Positions 24,655 to 33,711 of a stretch of 64,000 nucleotides of DNA are shown here, piece after piece. Source of the DNA: Roseburia faecis (GTDB taxonomy: Bacteria; Bacillota; Clostridia; Lachnospirales; Lachnospiraceae); NCBI RefSeq assembly GCF_001406815.1, contig NZ_CVRR01000005.1, positions 310,001 to 374,000 of the forward strand, in the 5' to 3' direction. How positions within the stretch are numbered: the stretch's first letter is position 1; each line of letters opens with the position of its first letter. The notes below the pieces were generated by a model. The model saw only the letters and a program-made list of their open reading frames with translations, was not told where the DNA came from and ran no database searches. Both the position numbers and the translations under genes were made by a program.

Positions 24655-24889
24655 ATGAGTGATCAAATGATCTTTAAACGATACAAAATGAAATATCTGC
24701 TCAACCGTACACAGTACCGGCAGATAACAGAAGCCTTTGAGGGCCGGATGAAACCGGATATCCACGGAAAAAACACCATTTGTAATCAGTTGTCCCAAGC
24801 TCACCAGCGGAGAAACGTACACGCTCCTTGCCGGTGATACCACCACAACTGTTACATTGGATTCCCTTGTAAAATCGGTAAAAAAATAA
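24655..24889 (+). pseudogene. VTC-domain head fused to carbohydrate-binding tail (deletion relic)
   Basis: The ATG at 24655 with GGAG starts MSDQMIFKRYKMKYLLNRTQ and runs to GKNTICN, the first 43 residues of a VTC-type polyphosphate polymerase (FKRYEMKYLL is the family signature). Homology then stops. From 24794, in another frame, comes PKLTSGETYTLLAGDTTTTV, then TLDSLVKSVKK and a stop: the C-terminus of carbohydrate-binding proteins often encoded in VTC/CotH operons. A single deletion of everything between would give this. Confidence 0.65.
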
Positions 24890-24911
24890 AGTGTGCGTTT
24901 ACCGCACACTT
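24880..24911 (-). terminator. Terminator after nadA
   Basis: On the minus strand AAGTGTGCG and CGCACACTT pair around five bases and are followed by TATTTTTTT. A second GC-rich hairpin (GCGCCC..GCGGAG) fills 24914-24960. Confidence 0.8.
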
Positions 24912-24981
24912 TCGCGCCCTTGCGGAGACACAGCATCATCTTTGACTCCGCAGGGCGCGCATCTTTGCAGGCTGACCTGCT

Positions 24982-25902
24982 TTAATTGCCAAGTTCCAGC
25001 ATGGTATCAATACAGCGTTTTGCTTTTATACGCACTTCTTCGTCCAGCTTGATTTCCTCTCCGCCGGTGCCCTTTACACACTGGTATACATCTCCGAGTG
25101 TGGTCAGTTTCATATTGTGGCAGACACAGTCTCTTGATAATGGATAAAACTGCTTGTCCGGACATGCAAACTGCAGATGCTGCACGATACTGTTCTCGGT
25201 TCCGATAATGAATTCCTTTGCATCACTTTTCTTTGCATAGTCCATGATTCCGGTTGTACTTCCCCGATAATCCGCCAGTTCGGAAACCTCCGGCAGACAT
25301 TCCGGATGTACCAAAAGAAGTGCGTCCGGATGTGCCTTTCGTGCTTTTTCCACATCCCGTTTCGACATGCGGACATGCGTTGGACATCCCCCCTGCAGCA
25401 GTTTGATATTTTTCTCCGGCACCTGATCAGCCACCCATTTTCCCAGATTGCAGTCCGGGATAAACAAAATATTTTTATTCTCTATATTCTTTACAATCTG
25501 AACTGCCGATGAGGAAGTTACACAGACATCACAAATCGTTTTTAACTCGGAAGTCGTATTAATATACGCTACCACGGTATAATCCGGATACATCTTTTTC
25601 ACCCCGGAAATCAGTTCCACATCCATCTGCTCTGCCATCGGACATCCCGCATTGCTGTTGGATAACAATACCCTTTTCTGTGGGGACAGAATCTTGACCG
25701 TCTCTGCCATAAAACGGACTCCGCACATCAGCACAGTGCTCTGCGCTGCCTTGGCAGCCTGCACGCTCAGCCCATAGGAATCCCCTACATAATCAGCCAC
25801 CTCCCAGATATCATGACTCTGATATGCATGTGCCAGAATACAGATATCCTTTTCTTTCTTCAGGCGGATGATCTCGTCCTGCAGTTCTCTTGTCGTTAAC
25901 AT
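24982..25902 (-). CDS. nadA: Quinolinate synthase NadA
   Basis: A 306-residue [4Fe-4S] enzyme that makes quinolinate from iminoaspartate and dihydroxyacetone phosphate for NAD. Three Cys ligands are visible in VLMCGVRFMAET, ICDVCVTSSSAV and SRDCVCHNMKL. The substrate region ILAHAYQSHDIWEVADYVGD and DCNLGKWVADQVP are typical. Neither nadB nor nadC is adjacent in this window, so iminoaspartate must come from an enzyme encoded elsewhere. Confidence 0.96.
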   Translation of the reverse strand: MLTTRELQDEIIRLKKEKDICILAHAYQSHDIWEVADYVGDSYGLSVQAAKAAQSTVLMCGVRFMAETVKILSPQKRVLLSNSNAGCPMAEQMDVELISGVKKMYPDYTVVAYINTTSELKTICDVCVTSSSAVQIVKNIENKNILFIPDCNLGKWVADQVPEKNIKLLQGGCPTHVRMSKRDVEKARKAHPDALLLVHPECLPEVSELADYRGSTTGIMDYAKKSDAKEFIIGTENSIVQHLQFACPDKQFYPLSRDCVCHNMKLTTLGDVYQCVKGTGGEEIKLDEEVRIKAKRCIDTMLELGN

Positions 25903-25970
25903 AAAATACTCCTTTTCACGAAATACCCTTCTATACAGACATTTCTTGTTACATTCAACATATTACATAG

Positions 25971-26004
25971 AGTATACTCACATGCCCGTCAGGTGTCAAG
26001 ACAC
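25971..26004 (-). promoter_or_regulatory. Promoter of nadA with palindrome over -35
   Basis: A perfect TTGACA and TATACT are 17 bases apart on the minus strand. The palindrome GTGTC-AA-GACAC at 25993-26004 covers the -35, a likely repressor site. NiaR would be the natural candidate but its site consensus is not confirmed here. Confidence 0.7.
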
Positions 26005-26011
26005 AAAAGGG

Positions 26012-26548
26012 TTAAAACCACGGAAGCCTGTGAAACGGGATGATAAGGATTTCCTTCGACTTCATGTCATCCGTTGTAATGTAGGTATGTTTCCAATATC
26101 GCGCATCCAGGGAAATTTCCCGGTTATCCCCCAACATGAAATAAGAGCCCTCCGGAACGGTAAAGGTTTTATCTTCTTCTCCACAATCCGTTTCGACAGT
26201 GTCATCCAGATAAGCCGATTCATCCAGCGGTTCCCCATTGATGTATACTTTTCCTCCGACAAAAGAAACCGTCTCCCCCGGAAGTCCGATCACACGTTTG
26301 ACCATGGTTTCATTTTCATCTTTCTGATAAAACATGACAATATCGCCGCGTTGTGGTTTTTCTTCCTCATATGCATGACGGTCTCCGATGAGCCAGTCAT
26401 GAACCATCAGTGTCGGTTCCATACTCTCAGATGGCACCCGCCCGATCATCAAAAAACAACGGAATGTGATAATAATGGCAAGAAGAACTGCTATGTAAAT
26501 CACCCACCCCACGATATCTTTTCGTTTTTGTTTTGTCTGTTCGTCCAT
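26012..26548 (-). CDS. lepB: Signal peptidase I
   Basis: A 178-residue membrane protease that removes signal peptides from exported proteins. One N-terminal membrane segment (GWVIYIAVLLAIIITFRCFL) is followed by box B VPSESMEPTL with the catalytic Ser, box D MVKRVIGLPGE with the catalytic Lys, and box E GDNREISLDARYW. In box E the usual second Asn is replaced by Glu-Ile. It is a single gene. Confidence 0.94.
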   Translation of the reverse strand: MDEQTKQKRKDIVGWVIYIAVLLAIIITFRCFLMIGRVPSESMEPTLMVHDWLIGDRHAYEEEKPQRGDIVMFYQKDENETMVKRVIGLPGETVSFVGGKVYINGEPLDESAYLDDTVETDCGEEDKTFTVPEGSYFMLGDNREISLDARYWKHTYITTDDMKSKEILIIPFHRLPWF

Positions 26549-26683
26549 AGATTCCTCCCTGTATGTTTTTCATTTGGAATTAATCATATCATACCAAAGG
26601 CAAAGATGTATAAATTTTTTTAAGATTGTAAGTAACGTGAAAAATTTATGCAATTACTGTAAATCTCTGTGGATATTTTCGGT

Positions 26684-26713
26684 TGTGAGAACCTCGGTGT
26701 TTATGTTAAGATG
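26684..26713 (+). promoter_or_regulatory. Possible glmS promoter
   Basis: TTGTGA and TAAGAT are 18 bases apart, about 50 bases ahead of the ribozyme core. The match is moderate. Confidence 0.35.
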
Positions 26714-26759
26714 GGGGTGTCTGTTATAGAAAGGAGAAACAGATTTCGAAAAGTTAAAA

Positions 26760-26919
26760 ACTTTAGCGCCATGTACCCTGTGATACAGCTTTCGCTGTAC
26801 CACAAGGGTTAACGAGGATTCAGGTGATCGAAGATTCGGCGGATGCCTGAACGCAGAAAGGGGCTGCGCATACGAATCACAAACAGGATGGTAACATCCG
26901 AACAAAGGATTCGTACCCC
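26760..26919 (+). ncRNA. glmS ribozyme
   Basis: The conserved glmS core is present in order: AGCGCC (self-cleavage expected before G 26766), GGTTAACGAGG near 26807, GGTGATCGAAGATTCGG then CGGATGCCT, and the AACAGGATGG / CATCC..GATTCGTACCCC part. It lies upstream of glmS and cleaves the mRNA when glucosamine-6-phosphate is plentiful. Two further stems follow before the gene: GCCAATTGC/GCAATTGGC and GGTGATAACAC/GTGTTACC. Confidence 0.93.
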
Positions 26920-27074
26920 GATGGAGCCAATTGCATGAGAATTTGCTTACGCGAAGCAATTGGCATAGGTGATAACACTTACGTGTTACCACATAATGTA
27001 CAATGAAAAATATTCTGACGAACGAAAACAATATCGGAATCATAAAATTATATGAGAAAAAGGAGATTTCAATT

Positions 27075-28889
27075 ATGTGTGGAATTATTGGATTTACAGG
27101 TAAATTAAAAGCCCAGGATGTCTTATTGACAGGACTTGCAAGTCTCGAATACCGTGGATATGACAGTGCGGGAATTGCATACTTTAAAGATACCGGAAAA
27201 ATTTCACTTCGGAAAACTGTCGGAAAAGTAAAAGATCTTCGTGCCATCTGCGATGATGATAACAATTCTACGTGTGGAATCGGCCACACCCGCTGGGCAA
27301 CCCATGGTGGCGTTACCAATGCCAATGCACACCCTCATAAGGTCGGACAGGTTGCATTGATCCACAATGGTATCATCGAGAACTATCATGATCTCGCCAC
27401 CAAATACGATCTGACGGATGAACTGATTTCCGAGACGGATACCGAAGTTGCCGCCGCATTGATCAATAAACTCTACGAAGGAGATCCAAAAGAAGCTCTG
27501 CGCAAAGCAGTAGCCGAAATTGAAGGTTCCTTTGCCTTCTGCGTTCTGTTCAAGGATCATCCTGGTGAAATTTATGCGGTAAGAAATGTCAGCCCTATGG
27601 TTGCAACATACTGTGATGACGGTGCTTTTATTGCATCCGATCTGACTGCTTTTATCGCATACAACAAGCGTTATTTCATCGTGCCGGAATATCATATTTT
27701 AACTATGACTGCGGACGGCATTACGTTAGAAGATTTAGACGGTCATTCCGTAGAACCGGAATATATGGAAGTAAACTGGGATGTTACCGCAGCCCAGAAA
27801 GATGGTTATCCGCATTTCATGATCAAAGAAATTCATGAACAGCCGGCTGCCATCACAAGAACCATTACCCCACGTATCAAAGATATGCTTCCGGATTTTT
27901 CGGAAGATGCTATTGCGGATTCCTTCTTTGAAAATGTAAGCGACATTACGATCGTTGCCTGTGGTACTGCAATGTACGCGGGAATGGTAGGAAAAACCAT
28001 GATCCAGAACCGCCTGCATATTCCGGTTACCGTGGCAATCGCATCGGAGTTCCGCTATGAAGAACCGGTAATCAATGAAAAATCCATGGTGATCGTTGTA
28101 TCCCAGTCCGGAGAAACCATTGATACTTTGGAAGCTCTTCGCCTTGCAAATAAATATACAAAGAAAACACTGTCCATTGTAAATGTAAAAGGCTCCAGCA
28201 TTGCACGTGAAAGCAGCTATGTATTATATACACATGCCGGTCCGGAAATCGCTGTTGCAAGTACAAAAGCATACACCGTTCAGGTTGCTTCTTTTTACCT
28301 GCTTGCATGCAAACTTGCCATGACACAGCAAAAGATTTCTGTCGAAGAGGCACGTACATTTGTTGGAACACTGCAGGAAATTCCAAATTACATCGAGGAA
28401 GTTCTTGCACAGGCTCCTGATATTGAACAGCTGACCAAACGCATGATCAATGCCAACAACGCGTTCTTTATCGGTCGTGGACTCGATTATACCCTTTGTA
28501 TGGAAGGTGCTTTGAAATTAAAGGAAATTTCTTATATTCATGCCGAAGCCTATGCTGCCGGTGAATTAAAACACGGAACCATTGCCCTGGTCAGTGAAGG
28601 GGTTCCTGTCATTGCCGCTGCTACCCAGAAACATGTATACAGCAAAGTTATTTCCAATATCCGGGAAGTAAAAGCCCGTGGTGCTTATGTCATTCTTTTG
28701 TCCAAAGACAAAGAAATCACAGATCCTTCTATCTGTGATGTACACATCAATCTTCCGGATGTATCCGACGAATTTACGATTTTTGAATCTGTTGTAATTT
28801 TCCAGCTGATTGCATATTACACATCCGTTGGAAAAGGCTTAAATCCGGATCAGCCACGTAACCTGGCAAAATCTGTAACGGTAGAATAA
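27075..28889 (+). CDS. glmS: Glutamine--fructose-6-phosphate aminotransferase
   Basis: A 604-residue enzyme making glucosamine-6-phosphate for cell-wall synthesis. The mature N-terminus MCGIIGFTG provides the Cys-1 nucleophile of the glutaminase domain; the two SIS domains carry VACGTAMYAG, VVSQSGETIDTLEALR and GRGLDYTLCMEGALKLKEI, and the protein ends NLAKSVTVE as usual. The ATG at 27075 has AAGGAGATTTC ahead; the frame continues upstream to 27003 but the family always starts with Met-Cys. Controlled by the upstream ribozyme. Confidence 0.98.
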   Translation: MCGIIGFTGKLKAQDVLLTGLASLEYRGYDSAGIAYFKDTGKISLRKTVGKVKDLRAICDDDNNSTCGIGHTRWATHGGVTNANAHPHKVGQVALIHNGIIENYHDLATKYDLTDELISETDTEVAAALINKLYEGDPKEALRKAVAEIEGSFAFCVLFKDHPGEIYAVRNVSPMVATYCDDGAFIASDLTAFIAYNKRYFIVPEYHILTMTADGITLEDLDGHSVEPEYMEVNWDVTAAQKDGYPHFMIKEIHEQPAAITRTITPRIKDMLPDFSEDAIADSFFENVSDITIVACGTAMYAGMVGKTMIQNRLHIPVTVAIASEFRYEEPVINEKSMVIVVSQSGETIDTLEALRLANKYTKKTLSIVNVKGSSIARESSYVLYTHAGPEIAVASTKAYTVQVASFYLLACKLAMTQQKISVEEARTFVGTLQEIPNYIEEVLAQAPDIEQLTKRMINANNAFFIGRGLDYTLCMEGALKLKEISYIHAEAYAAGELKHGTIALVSEGVPVIAAATQKHVYSKVISNIREVKARGAYVILLSKDKEITDPSICDVHINLPDVSDEFTIFESVVIFQLIAYYTSVGKGLNPDQPRNLAKSVTVE

Positions 28890-28928
28890 AAAAAACTGTC
28901 GCGCGAAAATTCGTGCGACAGTTTTTTT
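28890..28928 (+). terminator. Terminator after glmS
   Basis: CTGTCGCGCGAA and TTCGTGCGACAG form a 12-bp stem followed by TTTTTTT; the A run before it makes it work in both directions. Confidence 0.9.
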
Positions 28929-28960
28929 GACATAGAGCCTTTCTAAAACTTTTGAAGGCA

Positions 28961-29000
28961 AAAAAAGAACCCCAGAAGCTCTCTAAAAGCCTCTGAGGTT
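28961..29000 (-). terminator. Terminator after tRNA-Pro
   Basis: On the minus strand AACCTCAGAGGC pairs with GCTTCTGGGGTT and is followed by CTTTTTTT. Confidence 0.8.
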
Positions 29001-29047
29001 GCCCCTGCCAAGGATTCTCTCACCCATGTACCGGAATCCTTGTATCG

Positions 29048-29121
29048 TCGGCGCGACAGGATTTGAACCTGCGACCTCTGCGTCCCGAACGCAGCGCTCT
29101 ACCAAGCTGAGCCACGCGCCG
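29048..29121 (-). tRNA. tRNA-Pro (anticodon CGG)
   Basis: A 74-nt cloverleaf on the minus strand. The acceptor CGGCGCG pairs with CGCGCCG; the anticodon arm is CTGCG-TTCGGGA-CGCAG, giving anticodon CGG; the T arm GCAGG-TTCAAAT-CCTGT is standard. CCA is not encoded. Confidence 0.95.
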
Positions 29122-29187
29122 TTTCAACTGCCCAATTATAGTAACACATTCTCCGGTGTTTGTCTAGTGAATTTTTTTAATTTATGG

Positions 29188-29193
29188 TACAAT
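29188..29193 (+). promoter_or_regulatory. Extended -10 of the SDR gene
   Basis: TGGTACAAT, an extended -10, lies 25 bases before the start codon; no clear -35 precedes it. Confidence 0.4.
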
Positions 29194-29217
29194 ACAAAAA
29201 AAGAATGGAGAAGAACA

Positions 29218-29949
29218 ATGAAACATACTGCTTTGATTACAGGTGCATCCCGTGGAATCGGTGCAGCCCTGGCATGTCGATTTGCCGCTGAAGGCTATCA
29301 TCTGGCTCTTTGCTGCCATAACTCTTATGAAACGCTGCAGGCACTTGCCACAAAACTTGAAACAACCTACTCCATACAGGTGCTTTGCTTCCGTGGTGAT
29401 GTAGGAGACTATACTTTTATCTGTGACATGGTGCAAAAAACACTGGATACCTTCGGCCAGATTGATGTGTTAATCAACAATGCCGGCATCTCTTATATCG
29501 GTCTGCTCACCGACATGGATATTACCGACTGGAACCGGATTATTGCGACAAACCTCACATCCGTCTTTTCCACCTGCAGACAGGTCATCCCCTCCATGGT
29601 TCATGCCAAATCCGGACATATCATCAATATTTCTTCTGTATGGGGAAATGTCGGAGCTTCCTGCGAAGTTGCCTATTCTGCATGCAAAGGCGGGATCAAT
29701 TCCCTTACACGCGCTTTGGGCAAAGAACTTGCCCCTAGCAATATCCAGGTAAATGCCATCGCCTGTGGGGTAATCGATACGGATATGAACCGTTGTTTCT
29801 CCGAGGAAGAACGCTCTGCACTCATCGAAGAAATTCCTGCCGGCCGTATGGGATCCCCGGAAGAAGTTGCTTCACTGGCATATTCTCTTGCCACAGCAAG
29901 CAGTTACCTGAATGGACAGATTCTCACCTTAGACGGTGGATGGATTTAA
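29218..29949 (+). CDS. SDR-family oxidoreductase, FabG-like
   Basis: A 243-residue NAD(P)-dependent short-chain dehydrogenase. Motifs: cofactor loop TGASRGIGAALA, NNAGISYIG, catalytic Ser in ISSVWG, and YSACKGG with the Tyr and Lys, ending LTLDGGWI. The ATG at 29218 has a GGAGAAG site. It is similar to 3-oxoacyl-ACP reductases, but stands alone outside any fatty-acid operon, so its substrate is not assigned. Confidence 0.9.
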   Translation: MKHTALITGASRGIGAALACRFAAEGYHLALCCHNSYETLQALATKLETTYSIQVLCFRGDVGDYTFICDMVQKTLDTFGQIDVLINNAGISYIGLLTDMDITDWNRIIATNLTSVFSTCRQVIPSMVHAKSGHIINISSVWGNVGASCEVAYSACKGGINSLTRALGKELAPSNIQVNAIACGVIDTDMNRCFSEEERSALIEEIPAGRMGSPEEVASLAYSLATASSYLNGQILTLDGGWI

Positions 29950-29991
29950 TTTCTTATCTCTTTGGAAATCTTTTTCCATTTATTTAAGAAT

Positions 29992-30015
29992 TAAAACGCA
30001 ATACGCGTTTTCTCT
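29992..30015 (+). promoter_or_regulatory. Palindrome between SDR and XRE genes
   Basis: AAAACG-CAATACG-CGTTTT is followed by a pyrimidine-rich stretch ending TTTTTT. It could be a weak terminator of the SDR gene or an operator of the regulator behind it. Confidence 0.35.
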
Positions 30016-30049
30016 GTTTTTTATATCAACTTTCTATAAAATCATTTGT

Positions 30050-30313
30050 ATGAAAACGAATGATAAAAATAAATACAAAGATTTTGGTGACCGTCTGAGT
30101 CTGATTATGTATAAACAAAATATTTCCAATATCCAGCTGGCAAATGCAATGTTTGTTTCGCCGTCCACGATCAGCGGATACCGTACCGGTCGTCGTTCTC
30201 CGACCGTTGCGGATCTTGCAGCCATCGTGCAGATTCTGAATGTTTCTGCAGATTACCTCATCGGAACCAGTGAAATTACAACCAGACCCGATACCACCGA
30301 AAAAAAGAGTTGA
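30050..30313 (+). CDS. Small XRE-family regulator
   Basis: An 87-residue helix-turn-helix protein: LANAMFVSPSTISGYRTGRR is the HTH, preceded by FGDRLSLIMYKQNISNIQ and followed by VADLAAIVQILNVSADYLIG, the usual Cro/C1 ending. The ATG at 30050 has no good ribosome site; the frame extends upstream into the SDR 3' end but without similarity. It is probably translated weakly. Its target is unknown. Confidence 0.8.
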   Translation: MKTNDKNKYKDFGDRLSLIMYKQNISNIQLANAMFVSPSTISGYRTGRRSPTVADLAAIVQILNVSADYLIGTSEITTRPDTTEKKS

Positions 30314-30345
30314 GCACGCCCTGTTTCCAGAGCGGTGCTCAACTC
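30307..30345. terminator. Bidirectional terminator
   Basis: GAGTTGAGCAC and GTGCTCAACTC form an 11-bp perfect stem with A run before and T run after, between the converging XRE and glgX genes. Confidence 0.9.
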
Positions 30346-30349
30346 TTTT

Positions 30350-32509
30350 TTATAAATCATGTTCTGCCAGTAAAATTACCGTAGAACGTTCCGGAACACG
30401 CACACGTGTCTGATCTCCCTGTGTCTGGGCTTCAAAATCTGCCCCATCCTGGTATTCACAGAAAGTATTTACTACAAGTTTCCAATGATAAGACTCCGGC
30501 AACGAAGGCAGGCGCATCTCCAAAGGCTCCCAATACGCATTCATTCCGTAAAAGATCATATCATCATCCGTATCATCGGCATTTCTTCCCGCATACATGA
30601 TTCCAATTAAATGTGTATTATAGTCCGTATAATTCCGGTTCGGCTCTCCGTTATGGATACTTACGGAAGGTAACCCGCAGACTGCCGGCTTTGTATCCCT
30701 TCGCAGAATCGGATGCTTTGCACGGAAATGGATCATAAAACGGGCAAAATCATGAATCTCCTGAAATTCTTCCAGTCTGTTCCAGTCCAGCCAGGAAATA
30801 ATATTATCCTGGCAGTATGCGTTGTTATTTCCATACTGCGTATTACAAAATTCATCCCCTGCAAAAAACATAGCCGGTCCACGGCTGCATAACAACGCGG
30901 CAAATGCATTCTTCACGAGTCTGCGTCGCAGGCTCATAACCGCCGGATCATCCGTCTCACCTTCCACCCCGCAGTTCCAGCTCAGGCCGTTGTTATCCCC
31001 GTCCGTATTGTTCCATCCGTTTTTCTCATTATGCTTTTCATTATATGAATACAGATCATACAACGTGAACCCATCATGACAGGTCAGAAAATTGACGGAT
31101 GCACTATATCCGCGGCTTGCCGGATCATACATGTCGGAGGATCCGGTGATACGTGTAATTGCACGCCCTGCGACGCCACTGTCGCCCTTTAAAAAGCTTC
31201 TCATATCATCACGGTATCTTCCGTTCCATTCGGCCCAGCGGTTCCATGACGGAAAACTTCCAACCTGATACAAGCCACCCGCATCCCAGGCTTCTGCGAT
31301 CAGCTTCATATCCCCCAGAATAGAGTCAAATGCAAGGGCTTCCAGAATCGGCGGATTCTCCATCGGTGCACCATTCTGATCTCTTCCCAGAATCGATGCC
31401 AGATCAAACCGGAATCCATCCACACGGTACTCTACTGCCCAGTGCCGCAGACAATCCGTAATAAACCTCCGAACCACCGGATGGTTGCAGTTTAAGACAT
31501 TGCCACAGCCGCTGAAATTATAATAATATCCATCCGGTGTAAGCATATAATAAATATTGTTATCAATCCCCTTAAAGCAAAAACATGGACCGTCTTCATT
31601 TCCCTCTGCCGTATGGTTGAATACCACATCAAGAATGACTTCAATTCCATTTTCTTTCAGTTCGCGGATCAGACGCTTTAATTCATCACCCTCATGATTA
31701 TGCTCCTGATGAAATGCATAACTTGTATTCGGGGCAAAAAAGGAAACCGTATTATAGCCCCAGTAATTGTACAACTGCACGCCATCCACCACACGGGCAC
31801 TTTCCATTTCATCAAATTCAAAAATCGGCATGAGTTCTACCGCATTGATTCCCAGATCTTTCAAATACGGAATTTTCTGTCGCAGACCTTCAAATGTTCC
31901 CCCACCTTTTACACCGGAGGACGCATCTTTGGTAAATCCCCTGACATGCATCTCATAGATCACCAGATCTTCAAATTTGTAATTCAGATTCCGATACCGC
32001 CCCCAGTCAAAATCACTTTGCACCACACGGGCTTTATAGACAAAATCCTTTCCGCCTTCCGGTTTTTCTCCCCAATTTCTCTGACCGGTAACAGCTTTCG
32101 CATATGGATCAAGAAGCGTATGTTTTCTGTTAAACAGTAACCCTCTCGCCTGATCGGCAGGACCGTCCATCTGATAGGCATACTCAAAATCCTCTGCTTT
32201 TAAGCCAAAAACAAGGATAGAATACGTATTTCCAATTTTATAACTTTCCGGAATGCGGATTCTTGCATACGGTTCCTGTGCCGCCGGCCGGAATAACAGC
32301 AGGACACAGCTCGTAGCTCCATGGGAGCTTACGGTAAAACTTACCCCTTCCTCTGTCTGATATGCACCATTCATCTGATAAAATCCCGGACGTACATCAA
32401 ATCCACCGATATTATCGAGTGGATGAATGACTTCCCCGAGACTTTCCATTTCTTCGTCTATCGGCCAGCTTTTCTGTTTTGACGGATAATTCCAAAAACT
32501 TGCATTCAT
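30350..32509 (-). CDS. glgX: Glycogen debranching enzyme GlgX (isoamylase type)
   Basis: About 719 residues, GH13 family, hydrolysing alpha-1,6 branches of glycogen or related glucans. An N-terminal CBM48-like domain (FDVRPGFYQMNGAYQTEEGV) precedes the barrel. Catalytic regions: DVVFNHTAEG, YRVDGFRFDLASILGRD (nucleophile Asp), LIAEAWDAGG (acid/base Glu) and VNFLTCHDGFTLYDL. The ATG at 32509 is preferred because AAGAGGA precedes it; an ATG 13 codons earlier has only a distant GGGGG and lies in an AT-rich, promoter-like stretch. No other glycogen gene is adjacent. Confidence 0.92.
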   Translation of the reverse strand: MNASFWNYPSKQKSWPIDEEMESLGEVIHPLDNIGGFDVRPGFYQMNGAYQTEEGVSFTVSSHGATSCVLLLFRPAAQEPYARIRIPESYKIGNTYSILVFGLKAEDFEYAYQMDGPADQARGLLFNRKHTLLDPYAKAVTGQRNWGEKPEGGKDFVYKARVVQSDFDWGRYRNLNYKFEDLVIYEMHVRGFTKDASSGVKGGGTFEGLRQKIPYLKDLGINAVELMPIFEFDEMESARVVDGVQLYNYWGYNTVSFFAPNTSYAFHQEHNHEGDELKRLIRELKENGIEVILDVVFNHTAEGNEDGPCFCFKGIDNNIYYMLTPDGYYYNFSGCGNVLNCNHPVVRRFITDCLRHWAVEYRVDGFRFDLASILGRDQNGAPMENPPILEALAFDSILGDMKLIAEAWDAGGLYQVGSFPSWNRWAEWNGRYRDDMRSFLKGDSGVAGRAITRITGSSDMYDPASRGYSASVNFLTCHDGFTLYDLYSYNEKHNEKNGWNNTDGDNNGLSWNCGVEGETDDPAVMSLRRRLVKNAFAALLCSRGPAMFFAGDEFCNTQYGNNNAYCQDNIISWLDWNRLEEFQEIHDFARFMIHFRAKHPILRRDTKPAVCGLPSVSIHNGEPNRNYTDYNTHLIGIMYAGRNADDTDDDMIFYGMNAYWEPLEMRLPSLPESYHWKLVVNTFCEYQDGADFEAQTQGDQTRVRVPERSTVILLAEHDL

Positions 32510-32565
32510 GTGCTGATTCCTCTTATCATTATTATTTACTTGCCACATAAAATTATATTATCCCC

Positions 32566-33711
32566 CTACTCTTCCCTGATGATTACCCTGCCATTTGCGT
32601 CAAATCCGATTTTACTGTACTTTTCCGAATACTCATTCATATGATCAATAATCGTCTGTTTTCTGTCGCCTTTTGCTATGGCAGGCTGAAAATTATTTCT
32701 TTCTGATGTGGAAGAAATGCTGCATGGTATCATATCGGCTGATATATCTGTCTGCAGTACCCCATCCACAAAGGTAAAGGTCTGTTCATAGATCGCCGTA
32801 TCTTTGTCTTTTGGATTCCTGTTCCCCCCAAAGCAGAAATTTCCAAGACTGTAGCAGATCATTTTTCCGTTGTATAATTCCATTCCCTGCAATACATGAG
32901 GATGTGTACCGACCAGCAGATCTGCTCCCCAGTCAATCACCTGGTGTGCCAGCTTCTGCTGATAATCATTCGGATAATGATCCCCCTCTATCCCCCAGTG
33001 GCAACAGGCAATTACCAGATCCGCTCCTTCTTCCCGAAGTTCTGCAATCCCATCCCGGATATAATTGGCATGTGTTTCATCAGCGGACAGCTGGCTTGCG
33101 GAGACAATTCCGATTTTGATACCATCCTTCGTGGTATAGGTATCCACATGATCATTGAATCCGAAGATAATCCCTGCTTTATTTAACACTTCTCTGGTAT
33201 CATCAAGTCCCTGCTGCCCATAATCAAACGTATGATTATTTCCCAGACTTGCCCCCTCCACAGAACTGTCTGTCATAATACCAACATACTCCGGTTTTCC
33301 TTTTAAGTTCCACGTTTTTTCCACACGCTCGGTCGCATTTGACAACACACATTCCAGATTGATCAGTGTAAAATCATCCTGCTCAAAAATACTTCTGATA
33401 TTTTTAAAAAAATAATCCTGCCCGTATTTATCATAGTATTCATGAAAGGAACCTGCATACCCATGCGTCTGTGTTGCCCCAAGCGTACAGTCACCTGTCG
33501 CCGTAATTTTTACCGTCTGTATCACCGGTTCCTGCTGCGTTTCAGTTGCAGTCCCGGTTTCCGTTTCTTCCAGCGTACCCGGTTCTTCCGTCATCTGTGT
33601 CTCCGTGATTTTTTCCGTAGAAGAGGGCAAAGCCGATGACGTTGCTGCAGGAGAAGAACATCCCGTCAGCAAAAATCCTGCCATTAGGATTGGCAATATC
33701 CATTTTTTCAT
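32566..33711 (-). CDS. CapA-family lipoprotein
   Basis: A 381-residue exported lipoprotein. The signal peptide ends GFLLTGCSS with the lipidated Cys near residue 18, followed by a Ser/Thr/Glu-rich linker to about 65. The PGA_cap metallophosphatase fold follows: TATGDCTLGATQTHGYAGSF, FTLINLECVLSN, SLGNNHTFDYGQQGLDDT and VGTHPHVLQGME, with the His/Asp/Asn metal ligands. Family members are linked to poly-gamma-glutamate capsules, but no capB or capC is nearby. Its start overlaps the methyltransferase stop by 4 bases. Confidence 0.9.
   Translation of the reverse strand: MKKWILPILMAGFLLTGCSSPAATSSALPSSTEKITETQMTEEPGTLEETETGTATETQQEPVIQTVKITATGDCTLGATQTHGYAGSFHEYYDKYGQDYFFKNIRSIFEQDDFTLINLECVLSNATERVEKTWNLKGKPEYVGIMTDSSVEGASLGNNHTFDYGQQGLDDTREVLNKAGIIFGFNDHVDTYTTKDGIKIGIVSASQLSADETHANYIRDGIAELREEGADLVIACCHWGIEGDHYPNDYQQKLAHQVIDWGADLLVGTHPHVLQGMELYNGKMICYSLGNFCFGGNRNPKDKDTAIYEQTFTFVDGVLQTDISADMIPCSISSTSERNNFQPAIAKGDRKQTIIDHMNEYSEKYSKIGFDANGRVIIREE

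Noticed and set aside
27003-27074. Upstream start of glmS
   Set aside because: The enzyme needs Cys directly after the initiator Met, which only the ATG at 27075 gives.
26654-27325. Long minus-strand open frame over the glmS leader
   Set aside because: It runs antisense through the glmS ribozyme and the start of glmS, without a ribosome site or protein-like composition.
28999-29217. N-terminal extension of the SDR frame
   Set aside because: It passes through the tRNA-Pro gene; the ATG at 29218 has a proper ribosome site and matches the family start.
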